Assembly: GCF_900215295.1 (NCBI RefSeq)
Contig: NZ_OCMF01000002.1
Coordinates: 62,001 to 126,000, forward strand
Length of the DNA: 64,000 nucleotides
Direction: 5' to 3'
Source: Salinimicrobium sediminis
GTDB taxonomy: Bacteria > Bacteroidota > Bacteroidia > Flavobacteriales > Flavobacteriaceae
Under the pieces are notes generated by a model. That model was not told the DNA's origin. It ran no database searches and saw only the letters and a program-made list of their open reading frames with translations. Within the stretch, counting starts at the first letter, position 1. Every line of letters begins with the position of its first letter. Shown here one piece after another: positions 18,133 to 25,776 of the stretch. Position numbers and translations under genes: made by a program.

Positions 18133-18166
18133 CAAATATACTTCAAACCAGTGTAAATCTTACACT
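18133..18166 (-). promoter_or_regulatory. -7 element TATATTTG and palindromic operator AGTGTAA-N3-TTACACT upstream of DUF3817
   Basis: On the minus strand TATATTTG (18133-18140) matches TAnnTTTG. Ten to twenty-six bases upstream sits a perfect 7-3-7 palindrome at 18150-18166, covering the place where the -33 element would lie. That is the expected position of a repressor site, or of a MerR-type site. The regulator is not in this window. Confidence 0.5.
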
Positions 18167-18327
18167 TAAAAGCATGTCTTTTATAGCATTTTTAACCGGT
18201 TAAATAAGACACTTTCAGAATTAACCTTAAGGGTATAGTTGAGGAAAAAATAATAGTATTTTCTTCTTAAAGTGCCTGTACAAAAGCAGGTGTTTTCTTA
18301 ATTTGCGGCATATTCAGAAAAATAGAA

Positions 18328-19368
18328 ATGAGCAAAAGAATTTTAGTGACAGGCGGTCTGGGATATATTGGATCCCATACCGTGGTTGCACTACAGGAAA
18401 AAGGATTTGAAGTAGTTATTATAGATAACCTTTCTAATTCCTCGTTGGAGGTATTGGGCGGAATTACCCGTATTACCAAGATCTCGCCCCAATTTGAAAA
18501 AATTGATCTTCGTGAAAGACATGACGTAAGTAACTTTTTTGACAAGTATCAGGATATAGACGGAGTTATTCACTTTGCAGCTTCCAAAGCAGTAGGGGAA
18601 AGTGTGGAAAATCCTTTGCTATACTATGAGAACAACCTGAATACTCTAATCTATTTATTGCAGCAGCTTAAGGAAAAGGAGACTCCAAAAATTATTTTTA
18701 GCTCCTCATGTACCGTCTATGGACAGGCTGACGAATTGCCTATTACTGAAAACGCACCTGTTAAAAAAGCAGAATCACCTTATGGGAATACAAAACAAAT
18801 AGGGGAGGAGATCATTGCCGATACCTGTAAAGTAACTTCACATTTAAAAGCGATCTCTCTCAGGTATTTTAATCCCATAGGCGCTCATCCATCTGCCCAT
18901 ATTGGAGAATTGCCTATTGGTACTCCTCAAAATCTTGTGCCTTTTATCACTCAAACCGCTGCCGGTATAAGGGAAAAATTATCTGTTTTTGGACAAGATT
19001 ATCCAACACCGGACGGAACCTGCATAAGAGATTACATCCACGTAATGGACCTGGCCAGAGCACATGTGGTTGCCCTTGAAAGAATTATACATGGCGAGCA
19101 GTCTGAAAATTATGAAGTTTTCAATCTGGGTACCGGAAAAGGAAATTCGGTGCTGGAGGCCATTCAGGCTTTTGAAAAAGTATCGGGACAAAAATTACCA
19201 TATGATTTTGCTCCAAGAAGAGAAGGTGATATTACTGCAGCATATGCCGATACCACCAAAGCCAATGAAGTGCTTAAATGGAAAGCAGAGTATGGTATAG
19301 AAGAAGCAATGCAGAGTGCCTGGAAATGGCAGCAAGAACTTCAAAAGAAACAAAAAGAGGAGATATAA
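18328..19368 (+). CDS. galE: UDP-glucose 4-epimerase
   Basis: GalE interconverts UDP-glucose and UDP-galactose with tightly bound NAD. The Rossmann motif is GGLGYIGSHTVV at residues 8-19; the catalytic Tyr and Lys are in SPYGNTKQIGEE, and the catalytic Ser/Thr region is FSSSCTVYG. LRYFNPIGAHPS and RDYIHVMDLARAH are the usual GalE signatures. The length of 346 is normal. It is a single gene, probably feeding polysaccharide or glycan synthesis; no capsule genes are adjacent. Confidence 0.94.
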   Translation: MSKRILVTGGLGYIGSHTVVALQEKGFEVVIIDNLSNSSLEVLGGITRITKISPQFEKIDLRERHDVSNFFDKYQDIDGVIHFAASKAVGESVENPLLYYENNLNTLIYLLQQLKEKETPKIIFSSSCTVYGQADELPITENAPVKKAESPYGNTKQIGEEIIADTCKVTSHLKAISLRYFNPIGAHPSAHIGELPIGTPQNLVPFITQTAAGIREKLSVFGQDYPTPDGTCIRDYIHVMDLARAHVVALERIIHGEQSENYEVFNLGTGKGNSVLEAIQAFEKVSGQKLPYDFAPRREGDITAAYADTTKANEVLKWKAEYGIEEAMQSAWKWQQELQKKQKEEI

Positions 19369-19373
19369 AAAAG

Positions 19374-19488
19374 AAACTGTCTAAAATATAAGCTTAAAGG
19401 CTAATTCAAACTTTTGGAAATCTTCTTAAGAAGATTGTAAGACCTATTTTCATATGGTCGCAGAGGGGATTTACATTTTAGACAGTTT
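19374..19488. repeat. Palindromic 115-bp element with 14-bp terminal inverted repeats (MITE candidate)
   Basis: AAACTGTCTAAAAT (19374-19387) is perfectly inverted at 19475-19488. Inside lies a perfect 18-bp palindrome (AATCTTCTTAAGAAGATT, 19419-19436). The element fills the space between convergent galE and the yqaE-like gene. A similar layout is found at 30002-30112. It may be a miniature transposable element or an elaborate bidirectional terminator; no target duplication is obvious. Confidence 0.5.
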
Positions 19489-19498
19489 TTAAGTTTTT

Positions 19499-19642
19499 CT
19501 AATTCACAATGAACGCATGGATCACTCCGGGTAACCAACCAATTAAAGTCAGGATAATGCTAATTAAGAGTGTGGTTCCTACTCCATGGTTCAGGTATAC
19601 AGCAAGAGGTGGTAATAGGATGTTCAAAATTATAGTTAGCAT
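19499..19642 (-). CDS. Pmp3/YqaE-family small membrane proteolipid
   Basis: A 47-codon frame reads MLTIILNILLPPLAVYLNHG, then two turns later GWLPGVIHAFIVN. Two hydrophobic helices are joined by a short polar loop, with the diagnostic LLPPLAV and GW-P-G-IHA motifs of the Pmp3 (UPF0057) family. Members of the family are linked to membrane potential and salt or cold stress. The ATG at 19642 fits the family start exactly. An AT-rich region without a clear promoter lies upstream. Confidence 0.88.
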   Translation of the reverse strand: MLTIILNILLPPLAVYLNHGVGTTLLISIILTLIGWLPGVIHAFIVN

Positions 19643-19804
19643 ATTTCTTTTTTTATATGGTTATACTACCAAATTAGTGATAAATTCTTAAAAAAAATTC
19701 GGATATTATTGGTTTAGCTTGATTTTAACATGCAGATTTTTAATCTATTAAGAGGGATCATTGATGAAGTCAGGGCTGACGTGGGTTCAGCATTCAGCAG
19801 TTAA

Positions 19805-19831
19805 TTGGATTGTGCATTTTCCCTATCTTCG
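19805..19831 (+). promoter_or_regulatory. Putative promoter of the DEAD helicase gene
   Basis: TTG (19805-19807), a 16-base spacer and TATCTTCG (19824-19831), one mismatch from TAnnTTTG, lie just before the ATG at 19846. They make an upstream TTG start at 19810 unlikely. Confidence 0.4.
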
Positions 19832-19845
19832 CAAAAAATTGTGCT

Positions 19846-20958
19846 ATGACATTTAAGGAACTGGGAGTTTCAGAAGATATTATTAAAGGATTAGAGGAAA
19901 TGGGTATCCATACCCCTACCGGAATCCAGGAAGCTGCCATTCCGGTACTTACAGAAGGGGCGGTTGACTTTGTGGGACAGGCACAAACGGGAACAGGAAA
20001 GACTGCGGCCTTTGGGCTGCCGTTACTTGCTCAAATTGACCCTTCTAAAGAAGAAGTACAGGCGCTTATTCTTGCTCCCACCCGGGAACTCGGTCAGCAA
20101 ATTGCACGACAATTATTCAAATTCACAAAGTACAGCGATAAGATCTTTACTGAAGCGGTTTATGGGGGAGAAAAGATCGACATTCAAATCGCCCGATTAA
20201 ACCGTCCTACCCAGATTGTAGTCGCCACTCCGGGCCGGTTAATTGACCTTATGAAAAGAAAGGCAGTCGATATTCGAAAGATCAAAACTCTAATTCTTGA
20301 CGAGGCAGATGAAATGCTAAGTATGGGTTTTAAAAATGACCTCACGACTATTCTTGAAGCCACGGCTTCAAAGGAGCGAAATGTGTGGTTATTTTCCGCA
20401 ACTATTCCCCAGGACCTCAATGAGATCATCAACAAGTATGTCAACAAAGGAGCCCGCAGAGTACATATAGATAAGCAGGATGCGGTGAATACCGGTATCC
20501 AACATCAGTTTGTCTCTGGTGACGATAACAGTAAACTTGATACTCTTTCTTACTTCCTTAAATCTATGGGTAAAAAAAGAGGGATCATCTTTACTAAAAC
20601 CAAAACTGCCGCGCGAACACTTTCCAAACAACTGGCAGCCAAAAATTATGAGGTAGGTTTATTGGAGGGAGACATGCTGCAGAAAGACCGTGACAAGGTG
20701 ATGAGGGCTTTTAAAAACAAGAATTTGAGGCTGTTGGTATCAACAGATGTTGCTGCCCGGGGCATTGATGTAGAAAATCTGGCTTTTGTTGTACATTATC
20801 AAATGCCAGATCAAACCGATTACTATACCCACCGCAGCGGTCGTACTGCAAGAGCCGGTAAAACAGGTGTTTCTCTTGCTCTTGTAAATCAATATGAGCT
20901 TAAGAAAATACGGCAAATGGAAAGGGAATTGGGAATAAGGTTTACCCAGATAAGGTAG
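19846..20958 (+). CDS. DEAD-box ATP-dependent RNA helicase
   Basis: The 370-residue core helicase unwinds RNA duplexes in the cytoplasm. Motifs in order are the Q motif (GIQEAA), I (AQTGTGKT, about 50), Ia (PTRELGQQ), Ib (TPGR), II (LDEADEML, about 150), III (SAT), IV (IIFTKTK), V (STDVAARGID) and VI (HRSGRTARAG). It lacks the long basic C-terminal extension of DeaD/CsdA, ending soon after motif VI, so it is a minimal helicase of the RhlE/DbpA size class or shorter. The exact RNA target is unknown. Confidence 0.92.
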   Translation: MTFKELGVSEDIIKGLEEMGIHTPTGIQEAAIPVLTEGAVDFVGQAQTGTGKTAAFGLPLLAQIDPSKEEVQALILAPTRELGQQIARQLFKFTKYSDKIFTEAVYGGEKIDIQIARLNRPTQIVVATPGRLIDLMKRKAVDIRKIKTLILDEADEMLSMGFKNDLTTILEATASKERNVWLFSATIPQDLNEIINKYVNKGARRVHIDKQDAVNTGIQHQFVSGDDNSKLDTLSYFLKSMGKKRGIIFTKTKTAARTLSKQLAAKNYEVGLLEGDMLQKDRDKVMRAFKNKNLRLLVSTDVAARGIDVENLAFVVHYQMPDQTDYYTHRSGRTARAGKTGVSLALVNQYELKKIRQMERELGIRFTQIR

Positions 20959-21840
20959 TTACAAAAGATCACAGGATTCCTTATCCAGCTCCGTCTCTAT
21001 AGTGTAATGATCAAATTTGTATTCCTGCAGCACATTTTTGACATCCCGCTTCACATCGAGCAACTGCTGAAAATGGCTGATGTTTTTTAGTTTTATATGA
21101 GTTGTGAAAACGTGATCTGTTCCTTCCAGTGACCACACATGCATATGATGAAGAGAGGCAATATTTGGTAGGGCCTCCAGCTTTTGTTCGATCTCCTGTA
21201 GATCGATCTCTTTTGGCACCCCCTGAAGAAAAATAAATAAGGTTTCCTTTAATCTCTTAAAGACATTCCATAAAATATATAAAGTAATAAGCAGAGAAAG
21301 TGCAGGGTCGAGGTACGGCGTTTCATAAAAGTGAAGAATAATCGCTACGATAAGAACAGCTATCCACCCCAGCACATCTTCGATAAGATGCCATGAAACT
21401 ACTTTCTCATTCACGGAAGTTCCTTTAGAAAGCTTCCAGGCTGCAAAGCCGTTTACCGCAACACCTACGATCGCAAAGATCAACATTCCGCCCGCATCAG
21501 AATATTCAGGTTCTACAAGTCGGGAAATAGCTTCAGTAATTACATAAATGGAACCGGCAATAAGCACAAGGCTGTTTATGAGGGCACCTAAAAGAGAAAA
21601 TCGTTTGTAACCAAAACTGAATTTTGCATCTCGTTTCTGTTGGGATTTATTCTGAAGATACCAGGAAGTGCCAAGGGAAATAGTATCCCCCAGGTCATGT
21701 ATAGCATCCGAAATTATGGCGACGCTATTTACATAAAATCCGCCTATAAGTTCAAAGACAGTAAAAGCGGCATTAAGAAAAAATGCCAGTTTAAGATTCC
21801 TGCCCGAAGAATGATCGTGGTGGTGGTGGCCATTACCCAT
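20959..21840 (-). CDS. Cation diffusion facilitator (CDF) family metal efflux transporter
   Basis: CDF proteins export Zn2+ or related divalent metals in exchange for protons. The N-terminus is His-rich (MGNGHHHHDHSSG). Six membrane segments span about 15-205; the site A motif SVAIISDAIHDLGDT (about 38-52) carries the D-x-x-x-D pair and HLIEDVLGW the H-x-x-x-D pair. A cytoplasmic ferredoxin-like C-terminal domain includes LHHMHVWSLEG. The length of 293 is typical of CzcD/ZitB. The start codon directly follows the T tract of a long palindrome (21844-21882), which may affect expression. Confidence 0.92.
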   Translation of the reverse strand: MGNGHHHHDHSSGRNLKLAFFLNAAFTVFELIGGFYVNSVAIISDAIHDLGDTISLGTSWYLQNKSQQKRDAKFSFGYKRFSLLGALINSLVLIAGSIYVITEAISRLVEPEYSDAGGMLIFAIVGVAVNGFAAWKLSKGTSVNEKVVSWHLIEDVLGWIAVLIVAIILHFYETPYLDPALSLLITLYILWNVFKRLKETLFIFLQGVPKEIDLQEIEQKLEALPNIASLHHMHVWSLEGTDHVFTTHIKLKNISHFQQLLDVKRDVKNVLQEYKFDHYTIETELDKESCDLL

Positions 21841-21843
21841 AAA

Positions 21844-21882
21844 AAATCCCGTATTTATTGGAATTCCAAAAATACGGGATTT
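21844..21882. terminator. Long near-perfect palindrome, terminator of the VTT gene abutting the CDF start codon
   Basis: AAATCCCGTATTT (21844-21856) pairs with AAATACGGGATTT (21870-21882), and the middle TTGGAATTCCAA (21858-21869) is itself a perfect palindrome, so nearly the whole 39 bases fold. On the minus strand the stem is followed by T6 and then immediately by the CDF ATG (21840). Confidence 0.8.
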
Positions 21883-21918
21883 GTAAAGGATTTAGAGGAA
21901 GTGATCCTCACAAATATT

Positions 21919-22545
21919 TTATACGATCTTAAAGATCACCAATGCGTAGCCATAGAATCTTATGAACCTGAGCAGGCCAAACAAAAGATAATACCTGAAT
22001 TTATAATTGATTATACCTGCCGCCACACTGGTTATAGCAAAAGGAATAGGTAAAAGGGCACCAACTACAATTAAAAAACCACCCCACTTTTCGGTGTTCT
22101 TAATGTGTTTGGACATTTTGGTTTCCATGGTGCGGTGTACCGCAGGTATCCTTGTAATTGCTTTACCAATCCAATAGGAAATGATACCACCAACATAAGA
22201 AGCTAACGCCAGGAAACTAAGGAAAAGTACAGGCATGGCAGATTTTCCCGCCCACGCTATAAAAAGTTCGGGAGGAACCAGACCCAATCCTATAGATTCT
22301 GAAGCCAGGAAAACAGAGATGATTCCCAGGGGAGAAAAAGTTTCGGTAACGGTGACCAGAACACTGTTGATGTTGATCACATACTCATTAATGGCAAATA
22401 AGGCAGCTAAAAAAAGAATGACCGGTAAGATCGCTTTTTTTAAACTTGTACCTACAAATCTGTAAAATCCTGTGTAACTATAATATTGGTGTAGTAATTT
22501 CCAACGTGGTTTCTTATTCAATACAACTTCATTTTTCTTCTTCAT
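21919..22545 (-). CDS. VTT (DedA-like) domain membrane protein
   Basis: The 208-residue protein has a basic N-terminus (MKKKNEVVLNKKPRWK), an anchor near 40-60 and a VTT-type core. In the core LGLVPPELFIAWAGKSAMP and SYVGGIISYWIGKA form the first re-entrant part and GALLPIPFAITSVAAGIINY the second, with the conserved Pro residues. VTT/DedA proteins have been linked to lipid scrambling or carrier flipping and to envelope proton balance. The ATG at 22545 is used rather than a TTG two codons earlier. A second VTT protein is encoded at 36749. Confidence 0.75.
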   Translation of the reverse strand: MKKKNEVVLNKKPRWKLLHQYYSYTGFYRFVGTSLKKAILPVILFLAALFAINEYVININSVLVTVTETFSPLGIISVFLASESIGLGLVPPELFIAWAGKSAMPVLFLSFLALASYVGGIISYWIGKAITRIPAVHRTMETKMSKHIKNTEKWGGFLIVVGALLPIPFAITSVAAGIINYKFRYYLLFGLLRFIRFYGYALVIFKIV

Positions 22546-22618
22546 TTTCAATCGGTAATTAAAAAGCTTCTTTTCTCAAAGCTATTCAATTATTAAGCCA
22601 CATCCACCAAACGAAAGG

Positions 22619-22996
22619 TTAATTCTCTTCTGCGTAGGCGATTAAGTTATCACGGTATTCCTTAAGATCGATTTCGTTAAGCTTATTATTGGATTCCGCA
22701 ATTAAAGAAAGCAGGTAATCCAGGCTTTCTTTGGGATCAACGTCATTCGCTTCAGGATTGTCGGCTTCAAAATCTTCAAGAGGCTCATCTTCAGGAATAG
22801 GAATATCAAAAGTCTGGTAGGTTTCGATATGCTCATAAGTAAGCCTGATCACCTTTGCCAGGAGAGGATTCTTTTCTTCAATGGCATAAGGACGCAATTC
22901 CTTAAGATCGTCAACAATTGTGTTGATTATAATGCCATTGCGCATAAGGTCGCGCTGTATTTTATTCAGAAGTTTTTGTGCCTTTTGATTTTCCAA
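22619..22996 (-). CDS. Hypothetical acidic protein
   Basis: The 125-residue product starts at a TTG (MENQKAQKLLNKIQRDLMRN). It is helical and charged, with an acidic Pro-containing linker (IPIPEDEPLEDFEADNPE) in the middle and a second helical part (ESLDYLLSLIAESNNKLNEI). No signal peptide, membrane segment or enzyme motif is seen. It is on the same strand as the VTT gene, 73 bases upstream of it. Not recognised; it may be a Flavobacteriia-specific cytoplasmic protein. Confidence 0.65.
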   Translation of the reverse strand: MENQKAQKLLNKIQRDLMRNGIIINTIVDDLKELRPYAIEEKNPLLAKVIRLTYEHIETYQTFDIPIPEDEPLEDFEADNPEANDVDPKESLDYLLSLIAESNNKLNEIDLKEYRDNLIAYAEEN

Positions 22997-23188
22997 CGTA
23001 AAGAATTTTGATAAAACAATTAATCATCCCTCAAAAAAGCACATTTTCAGGAGCTTTTCAGGAGGTTGCAAAGATAATTGATTCTCCCTGTAATTTGTAT
23101 TACTTCCTTCAAAGATTTTTGCTTCTGAAGTTAAAATTTTTAAAATCCTCTGCCTTCTGAAGAATTAACAAAGGCTTACGAGACTCTC

Positions 23189-23220
23189 TTTGAAAATGGA
23201 GCAGAGTTGTGGTAATTTTA
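23189..23220 (+). promoter_or_regulatory. Putative promoter of the SDR gene
   Basis: TTTG (23189-23192), a 20-base spacer and TAATTTTA (23213-23220) fit the Bacteroidetes promoter with one mismatch in the -7 element. The ATG is at 23239. The rest of 22997-23188 holds nothing recognisable. Confidence 0.45.
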
Positions 23221-23238
23221 TGGTGAAAAATAAAAATC

Positions 23239-23958
23239 ATGGAGAATTTAAATAATAAAGTAGCTTTTGTCACCGGCGGAAGCAAGGGAATAGGATATGG
23301 GGTTGCCGCAGCGCTTTCAGCAATGGGAGTTCGTGTGGGAATCACCAGCCGTAATAAAGCTGAAGCCGAAAAAGCAGCTAAAGAGATCACCGCTTCTGGA
23401 AAAGGTGAGGTGATAGGCATTGAAGCCGATGTAAGGGATTTCGAAAGTCAGAAAAGAGCTATTCAGCAGGTAACCGATAAATGGGGACAACTGGATGTGC
23501 TCGTTGCAAATGCCGGAGTGGGACATTTTGGTTCTATTGAAGAACTAACTCCCGAGCAATGGCAGCAAACCATTGATACCAACCTTACCGGAGTCTTCTA
23601 CAGTTTAAAAGCAGCTATCCCGGAACTAAAAAAGAGCAAAGGTTACATCTTTACGATCTCCAGCCTGGCTGGGACAAATTTCTTTGCGGGAGGTACAGCA
23701 TACAATGCCAGTAAATTTGGAGTTACCGGTTTCACCCAGGCCGCTATGCTCGATCTAAGGAACTATGATATTAAAGTTACTACCATAATGCCGGGTTCTG
23801 TTGCGACTCATTTCAACGATCACAATCCTTCAGAGGAAGATGCGTGGAAGATCCAAAAAGAAGATATTGGAGAATTAGTGGTTGATCTTTTAAAGATGAA
23901 TCAACGGGCGTTGCCGAGTAAGATCGAAATAAGGCCAACAAAACCGCCGCAAAAGTAA
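23239..23958 (+). CDS. Short-chain dehydrogenase/reductase (FabG-like)
   Basis: SDR enzymes reduce or oxidise carbonyls using NAD(P)H. The cofactor motif is GGSKGIGYG (about 12-20), followed by NAG (VANAGVG), the catalytic Ser in ISSLAG, and Tyr and Lys in YNASKFG (about 155). The Arg/Asn-rich segment after the first motif (SRNKAEAEK) suggests NADPH preference. The length of 239 is classical. It resembles 3-oxoacyl-ACP reductases, but the lone position argues against a housekeeping FabG. It is convergent with an alpha/beta hydrolase gene and shares a terminator with it. Confidence 0.88.
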   Translation: MENLNNKVAFVTGGSKGIGYGVAAALSAMGVRVGITSRNKAEAEKAAKEITASGKGEVIGIEADVRDFESQKRAIQQVTDKWGQLDVLVANAGVGHFGSIEELTPEQWQQTIDTNLTGVFYSLKAAIPELKKSKGYIFTISSLAGTNFFAGGTAYNASKFGVTGFTQAAMLDLRNYDIKVTTIMPGSVATHFNDHNPSEEDAWKIQKEDIGELVVDLLKMNQRALPSKIEIRPTKPPQK

Positions 23959-23973
23959 TTCTACAGAGGTTTC

Positions 23974-24001
23974 AAAAAGGAGGTTTTTAAGCCTCCTTTT
24001 T
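23974..24001. terminator. Bidirectional terminator between the SDR and hydrolase genes
   Basis: AAAAAGGAGG (23974-23983) pairs with CCTCCTTTTT (23992-24001) around an 8-base loop and ends in a T6 tract. It overlaps the last codons of the hydrolase gene on the opposite strand. Confidence 0.85.
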
Positions 24002-24895
24002 TGATGTCTTTAGGTGAACAGCTTGTGCCAGTTCCACAATTTTATCGGCTATGGAGAGCCAGGCTTCTTCCTGCAGGAGATGTTTAGATCGCAGCAAATG
24101 AATTTCTCTTAAACCTGCTGCTTTTTTGATCTCCTCTCCATAGGTTTCAAGCGTAAGAGCAGGATCTTTACTACCCCAAACCGCCTGTACAGGATAATTC
24201 ACATTTTGAACTGCTTTTAAACACAGCTCCCTGAATTCGGGAGACTTATCAAAGTTGCGCATGATCTTCAAAAACGCCTTTCCCTGATCGTCTTTTTTCA
24301 GAAGGTCTATATAGGCGTTTATTTCTGAGCTTGATATCCTGGAGGTATTTATTACGCCCACACTTTTGAACATTACCGGCCAGGTGAGGTGCGTCATCAT
24401 TTTTAATTCTGCTTCTCCCAAAACCCTTTTTTCAAAAGGTTTCATAAAAACAGGTTTATGGAAATTGACCACATCTATCCAGGTGTTGAGAATGGTGAGG
24501 GACATGATCCTGTTAGCATGACGGGCAGCCAGGGCGAATCCTATTGGTCCTCCCACATCGTGCACCACCAGGTGAAATTTCTTTAACTTAAGAGCCTTGG
24601 CGGCTTTATAGATAAAATCTGCCAGGTTGGAGAAGGAGTAATCGAAATCCTTTGGGCGGTCTGTAAGGCCCAGCCCGGGGAGATCAATACTCACTCCTTT
24701 ATATCCTTTTTTTTCAAGGGATCGCAGTACTTTTCTGTAAAGAAATGAAGAGGTGGGGACGCCGTGAATACACAAAACGGTTTCTCCACGGCCATATTTT
24801 AAGGCGAATGTTCTAATACCATCTACATCAAAATAAGTTCCCGAAGCTTCATGCTCCTTAATCACCTCTGCTACAGATCTTTCCTTTTTTGCCAT
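23987..24895 (-). CDS. Alpha/beta hydrolase, haloalkane dehalogenase/epoxide hydrolase type
   Basis: The fold is shown by HGVPTSSFLYRKV (oxyanion HG-P motif), the nucleophile elbow VVHDVGGPIGF and a C-terminal catalytic His in RSKHLLQEE. The nucleophile is Asp rather than Ser (H-D-V-G-G), which is the mark of haloalkane dehalogenases and epoxide hydrolases. The late acidic residue is plausibly in WGSKDPALTLE. The length of 302 is normal. The substrate cannot be decided from sequence. It lies 8 bases after a DJ-1/PfpI gene on the same strand, suggesting one transcript and perhaps a detoxification role. Confidence 0.85.
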   Translation of the reverse strand: MAKKERSVAEVIKEHEASGTYFDVDGIRTFALKYGRGETVLCIHGVPTSSFLYRKVLRSLEKKGYKGVSIDLPGLGLTDRPKDFDYSFSNLADFIYKAAKALKLKKFHLVVHDVGGPIGFALAARHANRIMSLTILNTWIDVVNFHKPVFMKPFEKRVLGEAELKMMTHLTWPVMFKSVGVINTSRISSSEINAYIDLLKKDDQGKAFLKIMRNFDKSPEFRELCLKAVQNVNYPVQAVWGSKDPALTLETYGEEIKKAAGLREIHLLRSKHLLQEEAWLSIADKIVELAQAVHLKTSKKEA

Positions 24896-24903
24896 AGATG
24901 CTC

Positions 24904-25581
24904 CTATTTTTGAAGCAGTCTTAGCAGTTCTCTCGCAGCTTTTTCTGAAGATGCAGGATTCTGGCCGGTGACAAGTTTTCCATCTACCATTACATAAGAG
25001 CTCCAGTCATCGCCTTTGCTGTAATTGGCTCCCATCTGATTCATTTTGTCCTCCACAAGAAATGGAACTACATTGGTAAGACCTACAGCTTCTTCTTCAG
25101 AATTTGCAAAGCCGGTAACATTTTTACCTCTAACAAAAGGTTCTTTATGCTCCTCTACATTTCCTAAAACTCCCGGTGCATGACATACAAAAGCCATAGG
25201 CTTCATCTGCCGGTTAAATTCCTCAATGAGAGCAATAGATTTCAAATCATTGGCAAGGTCCCAAAGCGGGCCGTGCCCCCCGGGATAAAAAACTCCGTCA
25301 AATTCTGATGCGTCTACATCTTCCAGTTTTTTGGTCATAGAAAGCTTCTTTTGCAGCTCCTCATCTTTATCAAAACGTTTGGTGGCTTCGGTTTGAGCAT
25401 CTTCTGTAGTACTTGCAGGATCGATTGGAGGCTGTCCGCCTTTAGGTGAGGCGAGAACAACTTCTGCACCTGCATCGGCTAATACATAATAGGGAGCCGC
25501 AAATTCTTCTACCCAGAAACCTGTTTTTTTTCCTGTATCTCCCAGTTTGTCATGGGAAGTTAGTACCATTAAAATTTTCAT
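24904..25581 (-). CDS. DJ-1/PfpI family protein, Hsp31-like (class I glutamine amidotransferase fold)
   Basis: The nucleophile Cys is in MAFVCHAPGVLGNV (about residue 130) after the nucleophile-elbow strand, with GVFYPGGHGPLWDLAND upstream supplying the acidic and glycine-rich part. The length of 225 and the KTGFWVEEFAAPYY opening match the Hsp31/YDR533C-like branch, reported as glyoxalase III, deglycase or chaperone. It is first in a two-gene transcript with the Asp-nucleophile hydrolase, consistent with protection against reactive electrophiles (inference). Confidence 0.87.
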   Translation of the reverse strand: MKILMVLTSHDKLGDTGKKTGFWVEEFAAPYYVLADAGAEVVLASPKGGQPPIDPASTTEDAQTEATKRFDKDEELQKKLSMTKKLEDVDASEFDGVFYPGGHGPLWDLANDLKSIALIEEFNRQMKPMAFVCHAPGVLGNVEEHKEPFVRGKNVTGFANSEEEAVGLTNVVPFLVEDKMNQMGANYSKGDDWSSYVMVDGKLVTGQNPASSEKAARELLRLLQK

Positions 25582-25750
25582 AGTTTGTTTTTTTGTTCAG
25601 AAATAGCTGAATTTTATCTTTTTTTCAGCTTTGCTTAAAATTACAATGCTCCCTGCCCATAGCCAAGGCTGCTTTACTAATTAAAGGTTAAAAGTGTGAT
25701 GAAGAACCTATTTTTAAAGAGTTGAAAGGGGCACTATTTTTAAAAGGGTT

Positions 25751-25758
25751 TAGCTTTG
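25751..25758 (+). promoter_or_regulatory. -7 element TAGCTTTG upstream of the FUSC gene
   Basis: Exact TAnnTTTG match. It covers the TTG at 25756 that would be the longest start, so translation more likely begins at TTG 25777. No convincing -33 was found. The remainder of 25582-25750 shows no gene. Confidence 0.45.
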
Positions 25759-25776
25759 TATAAAATTTCCCGGGGC

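Noticed and set aside
19509-19691. A 60-residue + strand frame near 19.5 kb
   Set aside because: The opposite strand encodes a clear Pmp3/YqaE protein over the same bases.
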